Below, in pieces: positions 1 to 7,421 of a DNA stretch of 36,095 bases. The notes beneath the pieces are model-generated. The model was not told the DNA's origin and searched no databases. It saw only the letters and a list, made by a program, of their open reading frames with translations. The stretch is from positions 1 to 36,095 of the forward strand of contig JAILQX010000022.1 in NCBI GenBank assembly GCA_024698705.1, read 5' to 3'. This DNA is from Lachnospiraceae bacterium (GTDB taxonomy: Bacteria; Bacillota; Clostridia; Lachnospirales; Lachnospiraceae). Both the position numbers and the translations under genes were made by a program. Position 1 is the stretch's first letter; every line of letters begins with the position of its first letter.

Positions 1-1
1 C

Positions 2-181
2 ATAGAATTCAAGCTTCCAATCCTTGGGGAGGATATGAAATTGAGTTTGGACAATTCTAATAGTGTCGAGACTGTATGTTTGCTTGAAAAGCTGAGATCC
101 GCGAGGGAGTATATTGAAATCACAATCGATGCTGAGGATTACTATAGGATCAAGGATTCCGAGAAGAAACAGGATGAGTAA
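2..181 (+). CDS. 3' end of an unidentified gene (possible RNA methyltransferase-type tail)
   Basis: An open frame enters from the left edge and ends at TAA 179-181. Its last residues contain a 'VETVCLLEKL' segment followed by 'DAEDYYRIKDSEKK'. The VETV-LLEK element resembles the extreme C-terminus of RlmD/RumA-type 23S rRNA uracil methyltransferases, which is only a resemblance. A diverged copy of the same tail lies at 1199-1363, so at least one is a remnant. An internal ATG at 35 preceded by GGGGAGGAT could also start a very short peptide. Whether the upstream gene is intact cannot be judged because it begins outside the window. Confidence 0.5.
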   Translation: MEFKLPILGEDMKLSLDNSNSVETVCLLEKLRSAREYIEITIDAEDYYRIKDSEKKQDE

Positions 182-272
182 GTAACAGGTCCATTATATT
201 CTACCAACGCATTGCGAACAACTCTTGATCGTGATATACTTAAACCATAAACACGCAATGCGATGTAGCGAT

Positions 273-986
273 ATGGATATAGCAAAACCTATAAAAGAAC
301 TGAGAGAAAGTACAGGGATGTCACGTAAGGAGTTTTCAGAGCATACGGGCATCCCTGTTCGTACATTGGAAGACTGGGAAGCGGGGCGGAGGACTCCACC
401 GGAATATATTCCGAGGCTATTAGCTTATCAGATAAAATTCGATAGTGTTTTTGACAAAAATACAAAAAGAAATGTATCGGTAATACAAGATGCAGACGGC
501 AACAGGATTGTTATTATAAACGATATTCGATTTAAGGGGAAACGATCAATTGACTGGAAGGAAGTAAGAGCGTATCTGAAAGAATTTGTCGGAGAGTTTT
601 ATGTTATCGCTTCAACAGGAGATGTTATTTATATTGGTTCAGATCTTCCAAGCGAATATACCGGCTCTAATTATACAAAAAAATTAAATGGTACCGCAGC
701 AAAAGCAAAAGCAAATGCTTCGCAGGGCATTCCTGAAATGATAGAAATATCCATTGGAAAACATTTCAGAGAAAACAATGATAAAAAGCATAATTGGAAT
801 GCAAAAAATGGTTGGTATAGATATGACTCGAGATTTGCTTTGCCGGTTTATGATGAGAGTGGTGAGATTGAAAGGTATAACATTTTCCATGCATCGATGA
901 TAATTCGCCATGCTAATGATGGAAAAATGTATTTATATGATGTAATAGACATAAAAAAAGAAACGAGCACCCCTTTGGAGTCGTAA
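273..986 (+). CDS. XRE-type helix-turn-helix protein with a C-terminal mobile-element-associated domain
   Basis: The first 60 residues form a Cro/CI-like helix-turn-helix (KELRESTGMSRKEFSEHTG, then TLEDWEAGRRTPP). The remaining ~175 residues contain a GKRSIDWKEVRAYLKEFVG segment, a YIGSDLPSEYTGS segment and a WNAKNGWYRYDSRFALPVY segment. I recall this kind of domain from large polyvalent and nuclease-like proteins of Lachnospiraceae phages and integrative elements, but I cannot name its function. The frame is open from a TTG at 225; ATG 258 and ATG 273 are alternatives. None has a good ribosome binding site. I chose 273 because it places the HTH at the usual distance from the N-terminus. Flanking gene fragments suggest a degraded mobile region. 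Confidence 0.7.
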   Translation: MDIAKPIKELRESTGMSRKEFSEHTGIPVRTLEDWEAGRRTPPEYIPRLLAYQIKFDSVFDKNTKRNVSVIQDADGNRIVIINDIRFKGKRSIDWKEVRAYLKEFVGEFYVIASTGDVIYIGSDLPSEYTGSNYTKKLNGTAAKAKANASQGIPEMIEISIGKHFRENNDKKHNWNAKNGWYRYDSRFALPVYDESGEIERYNIFHASMIIRHANDGKMYLYDVIDIKKETSTPLES

Positions 987-1081
987 GACTTTACTCGGCA
1001 AAAAACCCATTTCCTTTGTGAAGAAATATACTATGATAATGGGAAAATGTCAATCCCGATAATCGAAAACGGAGAAATCAG

Positions 1082-1198
1082 ATGATTAAGAAAGCGAAAG
1101 CAGAAGACGCCGAAATGCTTGCAGCATTGGCACTTCAAATGTGGACGGATCATGATCCGGAGAATTTGGCAGAGGAGTTTCATGAACTGGTCGGATGA
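1082..1198 (+). pseudogene. N-terminal fragment of a GNAT acetyltransferase
   Basis: ATG 1082 follows a clear ribosome binding site (cggagaaatcag). The 38 codons read MIKKAKAEDAEMLAALAL... and match the start of aminoglycoside 6'-N-acetyltransferase-like GNAT proteins, which run ~145 residues. The frame then hits TGA, and the same frame continues into an unrelated tail at 1199-1363. The acetyl-CoA binding motif is absent, so it cannot be a working enzyme. A 21-base piece of this gene (1103-1123) is repeated exactly at 2641-2661. Confidence 0.6.
1103..1123 (+). repeat. 21-base exact repeat, copy 1
   Basis: This piece of the GNAT fragment is identical to 2641-2661, with weaker similarity for some bases on each side. 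The copies are 1.5 kb apart and bracket the phosphotransferase and the KilA-N remnant. Confidence 0.85.
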
Positions 1199-1363
1199 TT
1201 TTTCTTGCCCACGCGTCAGAACGTTGAGACGGTGGCGCTTTTGGGTAAAAATGTTACAAGATCGAAATCTCATGTGAATTTAGGTGTGGATGTAGAGGAT
1301 TATTATAGGATTAAAGATTCTGGAAATAAATCAGAATGTGGTCATGGAGAGCTAGAAGTATAG
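1199..1363 (+). pseudogene. Diverged copy of the tail at 2-181
   Basis: Directly after the TGA of the GNAT fragment, and in the same frame, the sequence encodes 'NVETVALLGK' and then 'DVEDYYRIKDSGNK', ending at TAG 1361-1363. It aligns with the 2-181 product over about 40 residues ('SVETVCLLEK', 'DAEDYYRIKDSEKK'). There is no start codon with a ribosome binding site. It is best read as the 3' remnant of a paralogous gene joined to an acetyltransferase start by deletion. The stop codon overlaps the Shine-Dalgarno of the next gene. Confidence 0.55.
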
Positions 1364-1375
1364 GAGGATTATTTA

Positions 1376-2365
1376 TTGATTGGTATTATTGAACAGGTGA
1401 AAAAATGTTATTCCCTGGAAGGCTGTACCTTCACACCGGAGTCCGGACATGAAGGCGGACGGAACCGGATTGTAATCGTCAGCCGTGGTGGTAATAAACT
1501 GTATGTTCTCCGTATTTCTGATATCGAAGACCGAAATGAGAACGATTATCTTGCGGAAACTGAGTTTGTCCGCTTCCTGGCAGAAAACGGTGCGCCTGTA
1601 GCGGATGTGATTCCGTCTGTTACGGGCAAACTGGTGGAAAATATTGAGATAGATGGTAAAATTGCATATTTTAGCCTGTTTGCTTATGCCAAAGGAATGC
1701 TGATTGCGGATAACGGCTACCGCTATCGAGAAGGCGCTCCCTTGAGCGAATATTTCTATAACACCGGAAAAGCGCTTGGCACGATCCATAGGTTGTCTAA
1801 GCTATATGTACCTGATCATCATCGCCCGGACTACTTCGATAAGTATAACATGACGTACCTGGATCACCTTATTCCAGACAAATACAGTGATCTGAAAAAG
1901 GCCATCAAAAAACGTCTTGAGATATTCCGGACACTCCCGAAGGACAAAGACTACTACGGCCTGATTCACTTTGATTTTAGCGACGGAAACTATCATATCG
2001 ACATGAATACAGGTGCAATCATGGTTTTCGATTTTGATAACTGCATGAACTGCTGGTATATGTTTGATCTTGCCAATCTCTGGATTCATAACGAAGGCTG
2101 GACAAGACAGGAAACAGATCCGGACAAGCGCTTTGAACAGATGCATCAGATATTCGAAATTCAACTGCAGGGTTACAAAACCGAAACGGATCTTCCGGAG
2201 GAAATGTCGGAAAAGTTGCCACTATTCATCGACATGGTGTTGATCGAGAATATTGTGGATGAATTTGAGTGCTGTATCCGTGAAGGGGAAGAACTTGATT
2301 ATGAAGATATCGAGGATGCCGCAGAATGCCTAATCCACAAAATCCCTTATGCAGGGATTGGGTAG
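1376..2365 (+). CDS. APH-like phosphotransferase (aminoglycoside phosphotransferase/choline kinase fold)
   Basis: This 329-residue protein carries the hallmarks of the phosphotransferase enzyme family, which transfers phosphate from ATP to small hydroxyl substrates such as aminoglycosides, homoserine or sugars. The catalytic loop is HFDFSDGN (H198, D200, N205) and the metal-binding DFD follows at about 219-221. An N-terminal kinase lobe with 'KLYVLRISD' precedes them. Length is normal. The start is TTG 1376, placed 8 bases after a perfect AGGAGG at 1362-1367; no better ATG exists near it. The substrate cannot be told from sequence. It sits among gene fragments, as mobile resistance-like genes often do, but resistance is not shown. 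Confidence 0.8.
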   Translation: MIGIIEQVKKCYSLEGCTFTPESGHEGGRNRIVIVSRGGNKLYVLRISDIEDRNENDYLAETEFVRFLAENGAPVADVIPSVTGKLVENIEIDGKIAYFSLFAYAKGMLIADNGYRYREGAPLSEYFYNTGKALGTIHRLSKLYVPDHHRPDYFDKYNMTYLDHLIPDKYSDLKKAIKKRLEIFRTLPKDKDYYGLIHFDFSDGNYHIDMNTGAIMVFDFDNCMNCWYMFDLANLWIHNEGWTRQETDPDKRFEQMHQIFEIQLQGYKTETDLPEEMSEKLPLFIDMVLIENIVDEFECCIREGEELDYEDIEDAAECLIHKIPYAGIG

Positions 2366-2368
2366 TAA

Positions 2369-2599
2369 GACTATTTTTTTGAGGAAATCTATATACGTAA
2401 GGATAAGATTCTCTCATGGTTCTTAGGTTTATGGGAAAGTCTTCATAATCCGGGTTTTAAACCCGTCGAATTCGACGGGTTTAGAATTGAGGCTGGGTTA
2501 CATGCGTTCACAATGTCACCAACAAAGTGGATTGAAAGTGTTAATGCTAAAGGATTTTTACCCCAGAGAAACGATGTTGAAGTAGTAGTTTCTTTGGGC
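2369..2599 (+). pseudogene. KilA-N domain fragment
   Basis: An open frame without a usable start codon encodes 'FLGLWESLHNPGFKPVEFDG' and then 'EAGLHAFTMSPTKWIESVNA'. This matches the N-terminal half of KilA-N DNA-binding domains of phage and bacterial antirepressor-like proteins (pattern: LGLWE, NP-F, EFD, EAG, F-L-P-WIE, NAxGI). After about residue 65 the similarity stops and a short unrelated tail runs to TAA. Typical KilA-N proteins are 200-300 residues, so both ends are missing. It supports a degraded prophage or integrative element in this stretch. Confidence 0.6.
2458..2483. repeat. 26-base perfect palindrome
   Basis: The arms TAAACCCGTCGAA and TTCGACGGGTTTA meet without a loop, centred between 2470 and 2471. 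It lies inside the KilA-N remnant frame. No T-run follows, so it is not an obvious terminator. It may be chance within coding DNA, or a recombination scar. Confidence 0.7.
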
Positions 2600-2640
2600 A
2601 AGTCCTGTCAGACCTAAGTCCTACCGGGTGAGCTAAAGAG

Positions 2641-2661
2641 GAAGACGCCGAAATGCTTGCA
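2641..2661 (+). repeat. 21-base exact repeat, copy 2
   Basis: Identical to 1103-1123 (GNAT fragment). It lies immediately upstream of the Shine-Dalgarno GGAGGG of the gene at 2679, so a piece of acetyltransferase 5' sequence now sits in the leader of an unrelated gene. Confidence 0.85.
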
Positions 2662-2678
2662 ACTTTGGAGGGTGCATT

Positions 2679-3311
2679 ATGGCATCAAGTATTATTCATT
2701 ACGCTGTTACATGCGAATTAATAAAGAAAAGACAGTTTAATGATCCGAATAGACTTAAACTGGGTTCCATTCTTGCAGATTCCGGATATAACGGAAACAG
2801 CCATATGAAGATATCGGTAGCAGGAGGGCGTAAGAAAACGTATGACCTTGACGGCTACAGGAAGATTTATGGCGAATTGATGAAGCAAGATGATCTATAT
2901 TTGGGATATTATCTCCATTTGATCCAGGATATCGTCTACAGACATTTTGTATATGATAAATATCATTGGAATCCTCTTATACCCGGTAATGTTGAGAAAC
3001 TTCACAGGGATTATGCAATAGGCAATCATTATGTTGTTCAAAAATATGGTTTAAAAAATGAGGTTACGATCCCGGCTGATTTTGCTAAAGAACCGATAAA
3101 TCAAATATGTACATTCGATCTTGAGGGATTGGTTCAAGATATGAATTCGTATTTTATTCCCATAAAAGATGATGACATATTCTTCTTCACAAAAGAAATG
3201 ACAGATGAGTATATAGCAGAGGCTGTGGAATACTGTATTCAAGAATTAGATGATCTGGAACTCCATAATGAAGGTTCAGATGCTTACTTATTAGCTTGGG
3301 ATAATCATTAA
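2679..3311 (+). CDS. Putative zinc-dependent phospholipase C-like protein
   Basis: 210 residues starting MASSIIHYAVTCEL after a GGAGGG ribosome binding site at 2667-2672. Early His7 and the 'LGYYLHLIQDIVYRHFVYD' segment, with nearby Asp and His residues, resemble the all-helical metal-binding fold of zinc-dependent phospholipase C/S1-P1-type proteins (pattern H near the N-terminus, D in 'GSILADS', HLxxD in the middle). There is no signal peptide, so a cytoplasmic role is likely. The substrate is unknown. The assignment is tentative, and an uncharacterised hydrolase is the safer reading. Confidence 0.55.
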   Translation: MASSIIHYAVTCELIKKRQFNDPNRLKLGSILADSGYNGNSHMKISVAGGRKKTYDLDGYRKIYGELMKQDDLYLGYYLHLIQDIVYRHFVYDKYHWNPLIPGNVEKLHRDYAIGNHYVVQKYGLKNEVTIPADFAKEPINQICTFDLEGLVQDMNSYFIPIKDDDIFFFTKEMTDEYIAEAVEYCIQELDDLELHNEGSDAYLLAWDNH

Positions 3312-3326
3312 TACCTTTGGAGAGTT

Positions 3327-3884
3327 TTGCGAAGGATCGGAGCAGTCGGACTGCTGTGGGATAAAAGCAGTATGGCTTTTCTGGGAATTGATCTGAAAGC
3401 GGATCTAAGGAAAAAAGTGTTGTCGCAGTTGTCAGCGGATAAAAAGATCAGATCTGTTATGGTTGAGGGGATAAAGGTACCTTTCTATTATCGTGCCAAA
3501 GACGAAGCACTTATGCAGGAAATCCTTGACGGAAACGCAGATCTGAAACCGCGGATGTCATTTATAGCACCGCTGGATCCTCTTTTATGGGATAAGGCGT
3601 TAATACTTGCTTTGTGGGATTTTAAGTATTCCTGGGAAATATATACACCTGCAGCCAAGAGAAAATACGGTTACTATACATTACCGATCGTATATGGAGA
3701 TCGATTCGTCGGTCGGATCGAGGCTGTTCCGGATCGCAAAGCCGGTGTTCTCCGTGTAAATGGCTTGTGGTGGGAACCGGGGATCCGGCAGACAAAATCG
3801 TTGAATTCTGCATTGGACCGGACACTGGGCCGTTTTGCCAAATTCAATGATTGTAAAATGAAAGGGATAACGACCGTTTACTAA
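3327..3884 (+). pseudogene. C-terminal half of an AlkZ/YcaQ-like winged-helix DNA glycosylase
   Basis: The frame encodes RRIGAVGLLWD, GIKVPFYYRA, 'FIAPLDPLLWDK', 'WEIYTPAAKRKYGYYTLPI' and 'YGDRFVGRIE...RKAGVLRVNGLWWE'. These are hallmark C-terminal blocks of the AlkZ/YcaQ crosslink-repair glycosylase family, which normally runs 350-420 residues. Here only 185 remain. The in-frame TAA at 3309-3311 (the stop of the preceding gene) is followed at once by '..LRRIGAVG', so the N-terminal half was cut off sharply. The only start is TTG 3327 with GGAG four bases away. It may be translated, but it probably lacks catalytic function. Confidence 0.7.
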
Positions 3885-3948
3885 GCAAAAATAGTCGAGA
3901 AAATAAAACCTTGCTTAGGATAATATATGCTCACAAGGAGATGAGCAG

Positions 3949-4827
3949 ATGGAAGATACAAGAAAAGCTGTAAGATCGATGCAGGATTATATCAATGAAC
4001 ATATAGCGGATGATATTTCACCGGCAGATCTTGCAAGAGTTTCAAACTTTTCGCCATGGTATGCCAGAAAACTTTTTATCAGACTTCTTGGGATGACACC
4101 GGCTGTCTATATCAGGCGCCTCAGACTGTCGAAGTCGGCACTGAGACTCAGAGATGAAAATGTTTCTGTTCTGGACATGGCTATGGAAATGGGATTCGGA
4201 AGCGTGGATGGGTATCAGCGTGCGTTCAGACGTGAATTCGGCTGTAATCCCAAAGAATACGCACTCAGTCCGGTCCCGATCTGGCTGTTTACTCCTTACC
4301 TTATAATTGACGAAGAAAGGAAAGTGAGCAATATGAGCGAAACAAGAAATGTTTTTATCCAGGTAGTGGAAAAGCCGGCAAGAAAAGTTATCATCAAGAG
4401 GGGCATTAAGGCTAATGAATACTGGAGCTACTGCGAAGAGGTCGGATGCGATGTGTGGGGACTTCTCACCAGCATCAAGTCGATAAGCGGAGAACCCGTA
4501 TGTCTCTGGCTTCCGGAGCATCTGAGAAAACCTGTAACAAACGAATATGTTCAGGGTGTGGAAGTGGAGCCGGATTATACAGGCATTGTTCCCGATGGCT
4601 TTGAGATGATCGATCTTCCGGCAGCAACATATCTTCTGTTCAGAGGAGAGCCTTTTGAGGAAGAAAACTATGTCTCGGCCATAAATGAGATCTGGGAAGC
4701 AGAGAAGAAATACGATCCTGCGTTTATCGGTTATGAGTGGGATAACAAGAATCCGAGGATACAACTCGAGCCTATAGGAGAGCGTGGCTATATCGAGCTG
4801 GTGCCGGTGAAAAGGTTGATCCCGTAA
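3949..4827 (+). CDS. AraC-family regulator with GyrI-like effector domain
   Basis: The 292-residue protein has two parts. Residues 1-110 are an AraC/XylS double helix-turn-helix (YINEHIADDISPADLARVSNFS, then VLDMAMEMGFGSVDGYQRAFRREFGCNPKEY). Residues ~130-292 are a GyrI/SOUL-like small-molecule-binding domain ('VVEKPARKVIIKRG', ending 'GYIELVPVK'). This architecture is typical of Rob/BmrR-like multidrug-sensing regulators. The start ATG has an excellent ribosome binding site (aaggag). An inverted repeat CTAAGCA/TGCTTAG lies upstream at 3881-3918 and could be an autoregulatory site. No partner transporter is adjacent; the next gene is a membrane acyltransferase. Confidence 0.85.
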   Translation: MEDTRKAVRSMQDYINEHIADDISPADLARVSNFSPWYARKLFIRLLGMTPAVYIRRLRLSKSALRLRDENVSVLDMAMEMGFGSVDGYQRAFRREFGCNPKEYALSPVPIWLFTPYLIIDEERKVSNMSETRNVFIQVVEKPARKVIIKRGIKANEYWSYCEEVGCDVWGLLTSIKSISGEPVCLWLPEHLRKPVTNEYVQGVEVEPDYTGIVPDGFEMIDLPAATYLLFRGEPFEEENYVSAINEIWEAEKKYDPAFIGYEWDNKNPRIQLEPIGERGYIELVPVKRLIP

Positions 4828-4894
4828 ATCGGGCGATACAAAAGAAAGATGTAATCCAAACATAACAAAATACAGGTAAAAATGTTAGTTTTGT

Positions 4895-4924
4895 TTGATA
4901 GACAACCCATTTTTGCATTATTAT
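4895..4924 (+). promoter_or_regulatory. Sigma-A-like promoter of the acyltransferase gene, within an inverted repeat
   Basis: TTGATA, 18-base spacer, TATTAT. An imperfect inverted repeat (AACCCA 4904-4909 and TTTGCA 4912-4917 paired with TGCAAA 4943-4948 and TGGGTT 4951-4956) spans the -10 and reaches the ribosome binding site, so a regulator could act here. Confidence 0.5.
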
Positions 4925-4960
4925 ACTTATGTTAATAATAATTGCAAAGGTGGGTTTTTT

Positions 4961-6064
4961 ATGAGAAAATATTACTTGGATAATATCAGATGGATCACTG
5001 TAGTACTGGTTGTTATTTACCATGTTCTCTACATGTATAATGCAGAAGGCGTCCTGGGTGGTCTCGGTCAGATCACCAAACTGGACAGGCAGCCTTACGA
5101 TATGTATCAGTATCTGGTATACCCCTGGTTCATGCCGGTGCTTTTCCTTGTAGCCGGAATAAGTTCAAGACTCTATCTGGATAAGCATACCGATAAAGAA
5201 TTCGTTAAGAGCAGAACTCTTAAGCTCCTGGTTCCTTCAACCATAGGACTTTTCGTGTTTCAGTTTATTCAGGGCTATGTATCCATGTCACTGGGTGGTG
5301 CCTTTAATGACCTGACAAATGCAGGTGTTCCGGGGTTTGTCCAGTATTTCATAATGGTTGCAACAGGATCCGGAGTTCTCTGGTTCATACATCTGCTCTG
5401 GCTGTACAGTATCATTTTGGTAAGGATCAAAAAGGCGGAAAAAGGCCGTCTTCTGAAACTTGGATCAAGGACTCCTTTATGGTTGATCGCACTGTTTTTC
5501 TTTCCGATATGGGGAGCGGGACAGATACTTAACACGCCGATCGTATTGGTATACAGGATTGCATTCTATTTCGCGTTCTTCATATTGGGATACTACGTTT
5601 TTTCAAATGATGAAGTCATGGAAAAACTTAAAAGATATGCGGTACCTGTGATGATCACAGGTGTGGTTGCGGCTGTATCCTTTGCGATTCTCTACTTTTG
5701 GGTAAATGGCGGAATGAACTTTGCCGACAAGCCGGTTAATCGGGAACCGCTGTATATGGCAAGTGCCTATTTTGGATCGCTGGCTATGCTTTCGGGAATG
5801 GCGCGGTTCGGTGATTTTCACAATGGATTTACGGATTGGATGAGCAAAAGAAGCTTCGGGCTTTATGTATTTCATTATCTGGGAATATCATCGGTAGCAT
5901 TGTTTATTGCAAAACCTCAATTGTTGCCTGCACCGCTATGTTACTTACTCAGTCTTATCGCGGGTTTTGCGTTTGGATATGGTCTGAACTTCATCATTTC
6001 CCGAATTCCGTTTTTTAGATGGGCGGTACTCGGTATTAAAAAACAGGAGAAAAAAGATGTTTAA
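4961..6064 (+). CDS. Membrane acyltransferase (acyltransferase-3 family)
   Basis: 367 residues with about ten hydrophobic segments. It begins MRKYYLDNIRWITVVLVVIY, the usual first helix of acyltransferase-3/OpgC-like proteins, which acylate sugars or other groups at the membrane. The conserved His (VIYHVLYMYN) is in helix 1, and 'FMPVLFLVAGISSRLYL' follows. The frame is open from 4895, but ATG 4961 follows AAAGGTGGG and starts exactly at the family N-terminus. The substrate is unknown. The 3' end overlaps the XRE-AbrB gene by 8 bases, so the two are co-expressed. Confidence 0.85.
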   Translation: MRKYYLDNIRWITVVLVVIYHVLYMYNAEGVLGGLGQITKLDRQPYDMYQYLVYPWFMPVLFLVAGISSRLYLDKHTDKEFVKSRTLKLLVPSTIGLFVFQFIQGYVSMSLGGAFNDLTNAGVPGFVQYFIMVATGSGVLWFIHLLWLYSIILVRIKKAEKGRLLKLGSRTPLWLIALFFFPIWGAGQILNTPIVLVYRIAFYFAFFILGYYVFSNDEVMEKLKRYAVPVMITGVVAAVSFAILYFWVNGGMNFADKPVNREPLYMASAYFGSLAMLSGMARFGDFHNGFTDWMSKRSFGLYVFHYLGISSVALFIAKPQLLPAPLCYLLSLIAGFAFGYGLNFIISRIPFFRWAVLGIKKQEKKDV

Positions 6065-6482
6065 CGAAAATCTTGTAAACCTTCGTAAATTGAAACAGAT
6101 GACGCAGGAAGAAGTAGCCGAAGAAATAGGCGTAACAAGACAGGCTCTTGCAAAATGGGAATCGGGTGAAACTGTCCCCGATCTTGAAAAAAGCAGGCTT
6201 TTGGCAGAACTGTTCGGAGTATCGCTTGATGATCTGGCCAATTATGAACCCGACGATAACCTGGGACTTGATGTTCCGCCAAAAGGAAAATATCTTTTTG
6301 GAATCGTTACTGTAGGAGACAAAGGACAGGTAGTTATACCTGCCAGAGCCAGGAAAGTGTTTGATATCGATACGGGGGACCGGCTGGTAGTACTCGGAGA
6401 TGAAGGTCAGGGGCTGGCGATCATCAAATCCGATCATTTCCTTGATCTGGCTGATCAGATAAGGAAAAATCTAAAAAAATAG
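6057..6482 (+). CDS. XRE helix-turn-helix plus AbrB/SpoVT-type regulator
   Basis: 141 residues. The N-terminal half is a Cro/CI helix-turn-helix (NLRKLKQMTQEEVAEEIGVT..ALAKWESGETVPD). The C-terminal half has the swapped-hairpin AbrB signature 'GDKGQVVIPARARKVFDIDTGD' with 'LVVLGDEGQGLAI'. Joining the two DNA-binding folds in one chain is seen in Clostridia regulators. The ATG overlaps the end of the acyltransferase and follows CAGGAG. It probably regulates its own operon or transition-state genes; no target can be read from sequence. Confidence 0.85.
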   Translation: MFNENLVNLRKLKQMTQEEVAEEIGVTRQALAKWESGETVPDLEKSRLLAELFGVSLDDLANYEPDDNLGLDVPPKGKYLFGIVTVGDKGQVVIPARARKVFDIDTGDRLVVLGDEGQGLAIIKSDHFLDLADQIRKNLKK

Positions 6483-6493
6483 GAGTTGAGAAC

Positions 6494-7327
6494 ATGATAC
6501 AGTTCGGAATGCCGACACTTATTGAAAACAGAACACCGGAAGATAATATCAGGTTATGCAATGAGCTGGGCTTACGATTCATTGAGCTGAATATGAATTT
6601 TCCGGAATATCAGACAGACCGGTTGGAGGACACCGATCGTCTGATGAATATGGCGGATCGGGCCGGGATCTATTATACGATACATCTGGATGAGAATCTG
6701 AACATCGCGGATTTCAATCAACTGGTGTCCGAAGCATATCTGGAAACGGTGAGACGGACTATAGATGCGGCAAAGAAGCTGATAATACTGCGTGACCGCT
6801 ACGGGGACAGCAGACAGCCGCTTATCCTCAATATGCATATGAATCATGGTATTTACATCACGTTATCAGACAGAAAAGTGCAGATGTACGACCGTGATTT
6901 TGACACATACATGAAATCTTTTGAAGTATATCGAAATAAGTGCGAAGAATGGATCGGTGAAAGTGACATACGGATAGTCGTTGAGAACACTGATGGATTC
7001 AGGGATTATGAGAAAAAAGCCATAGAGTATCTTTTGGAGAGTCCGGTATTCGGGCTGACATGGGATATCGGTCACTCGAAAGCTGTGGGTGAAAAGGACG
7101 TACCGTATATCCTGGAGAACAGAGAGCATCTGATGCATTTTCATATACATGACGGCTCGGAGAACCCTCCCAGGAATCATCTGGCACTGGGGGACGGAGA
7201 GATAGATCTTGTTGACAGACTGAAGCTGGCTGAGAGCCTAAATGCAAGATGTGTTCTGGAAACAAAGACCATAGAGGCATTAAAAAAATCCGTTGCATGG
7301 CTGAGATCCATCGGTTTTATAGTATGA
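6494..7327 (+). CDS. Sugar phosphate isomerase/epimerase-like TIM barrel
   Basis: 277 residues with the AP-endonuclease-2/xylose-isomerase-like barrel pattern: 'LRFIELNMNFPEYQ' early, 'YTIHLDENLN', 'NMHMNHG', 'VVENTDGF', 'GLTWDIGHSKAVGE', 'HFHIHDG' and 'CVLETK' at the end. The His, Glu, Asp and His residues in these blocks are the expected metal ligands. The start follows AGGAGTTGAGAAC. It lies 11 bases after the XRE-AbrB gene and is likely in the same transcript. The sugar substrate is not known, and an endonuclease IV role is less likely given its short metal-site pattern. Confidence 0.8.
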   Translation: MIQFGMPTLIENRTPEDNIRLCNELGLRFIELNMNFPEYQTDRLEDTDRLMNMADRAGIYYTIHLDENLNIADFNQLVSEAYLETVRRTIDAAKKLIILRDRYGDSRQPLILNMHMNHGIYITLSDRKVQMYDRDFDTYMKSFEVYRNKCEEWIGESDIRIVVENTDGFRDYEKKAIEYLLESPVFGLTWDIGHSKAVGEKDVPYILENREHLMHFHIHDGSENPPRNHLALGDGEIDLVDRLKLAESLNARCVLETKTIEALKKSVAWLRSIGFIV

Positions 7328-7421
7328 ATCTGATATAATATTGTTGAAATAAGATCCCTTATGGATTAACGTAATTTATGTGAGGGATGGATACATAGAG
7401 GCATAACCGCAGGAGAACTTT

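Noticed and set aside
2600-2640. tRNA-like piece on the - strand (TAGCTCA then CGGTAG, like an acceptor and D-arm)
   Set aside because: The D-stem and anticodon stem do not pair and the 3' half is missing. At most a tRNA remnant from an integration event.
4042-4863. 273-codon open frame on the - strand
   Set aside because: It is antisense to the AraC-GyrI regulator, with no start signal or recognisable motif.
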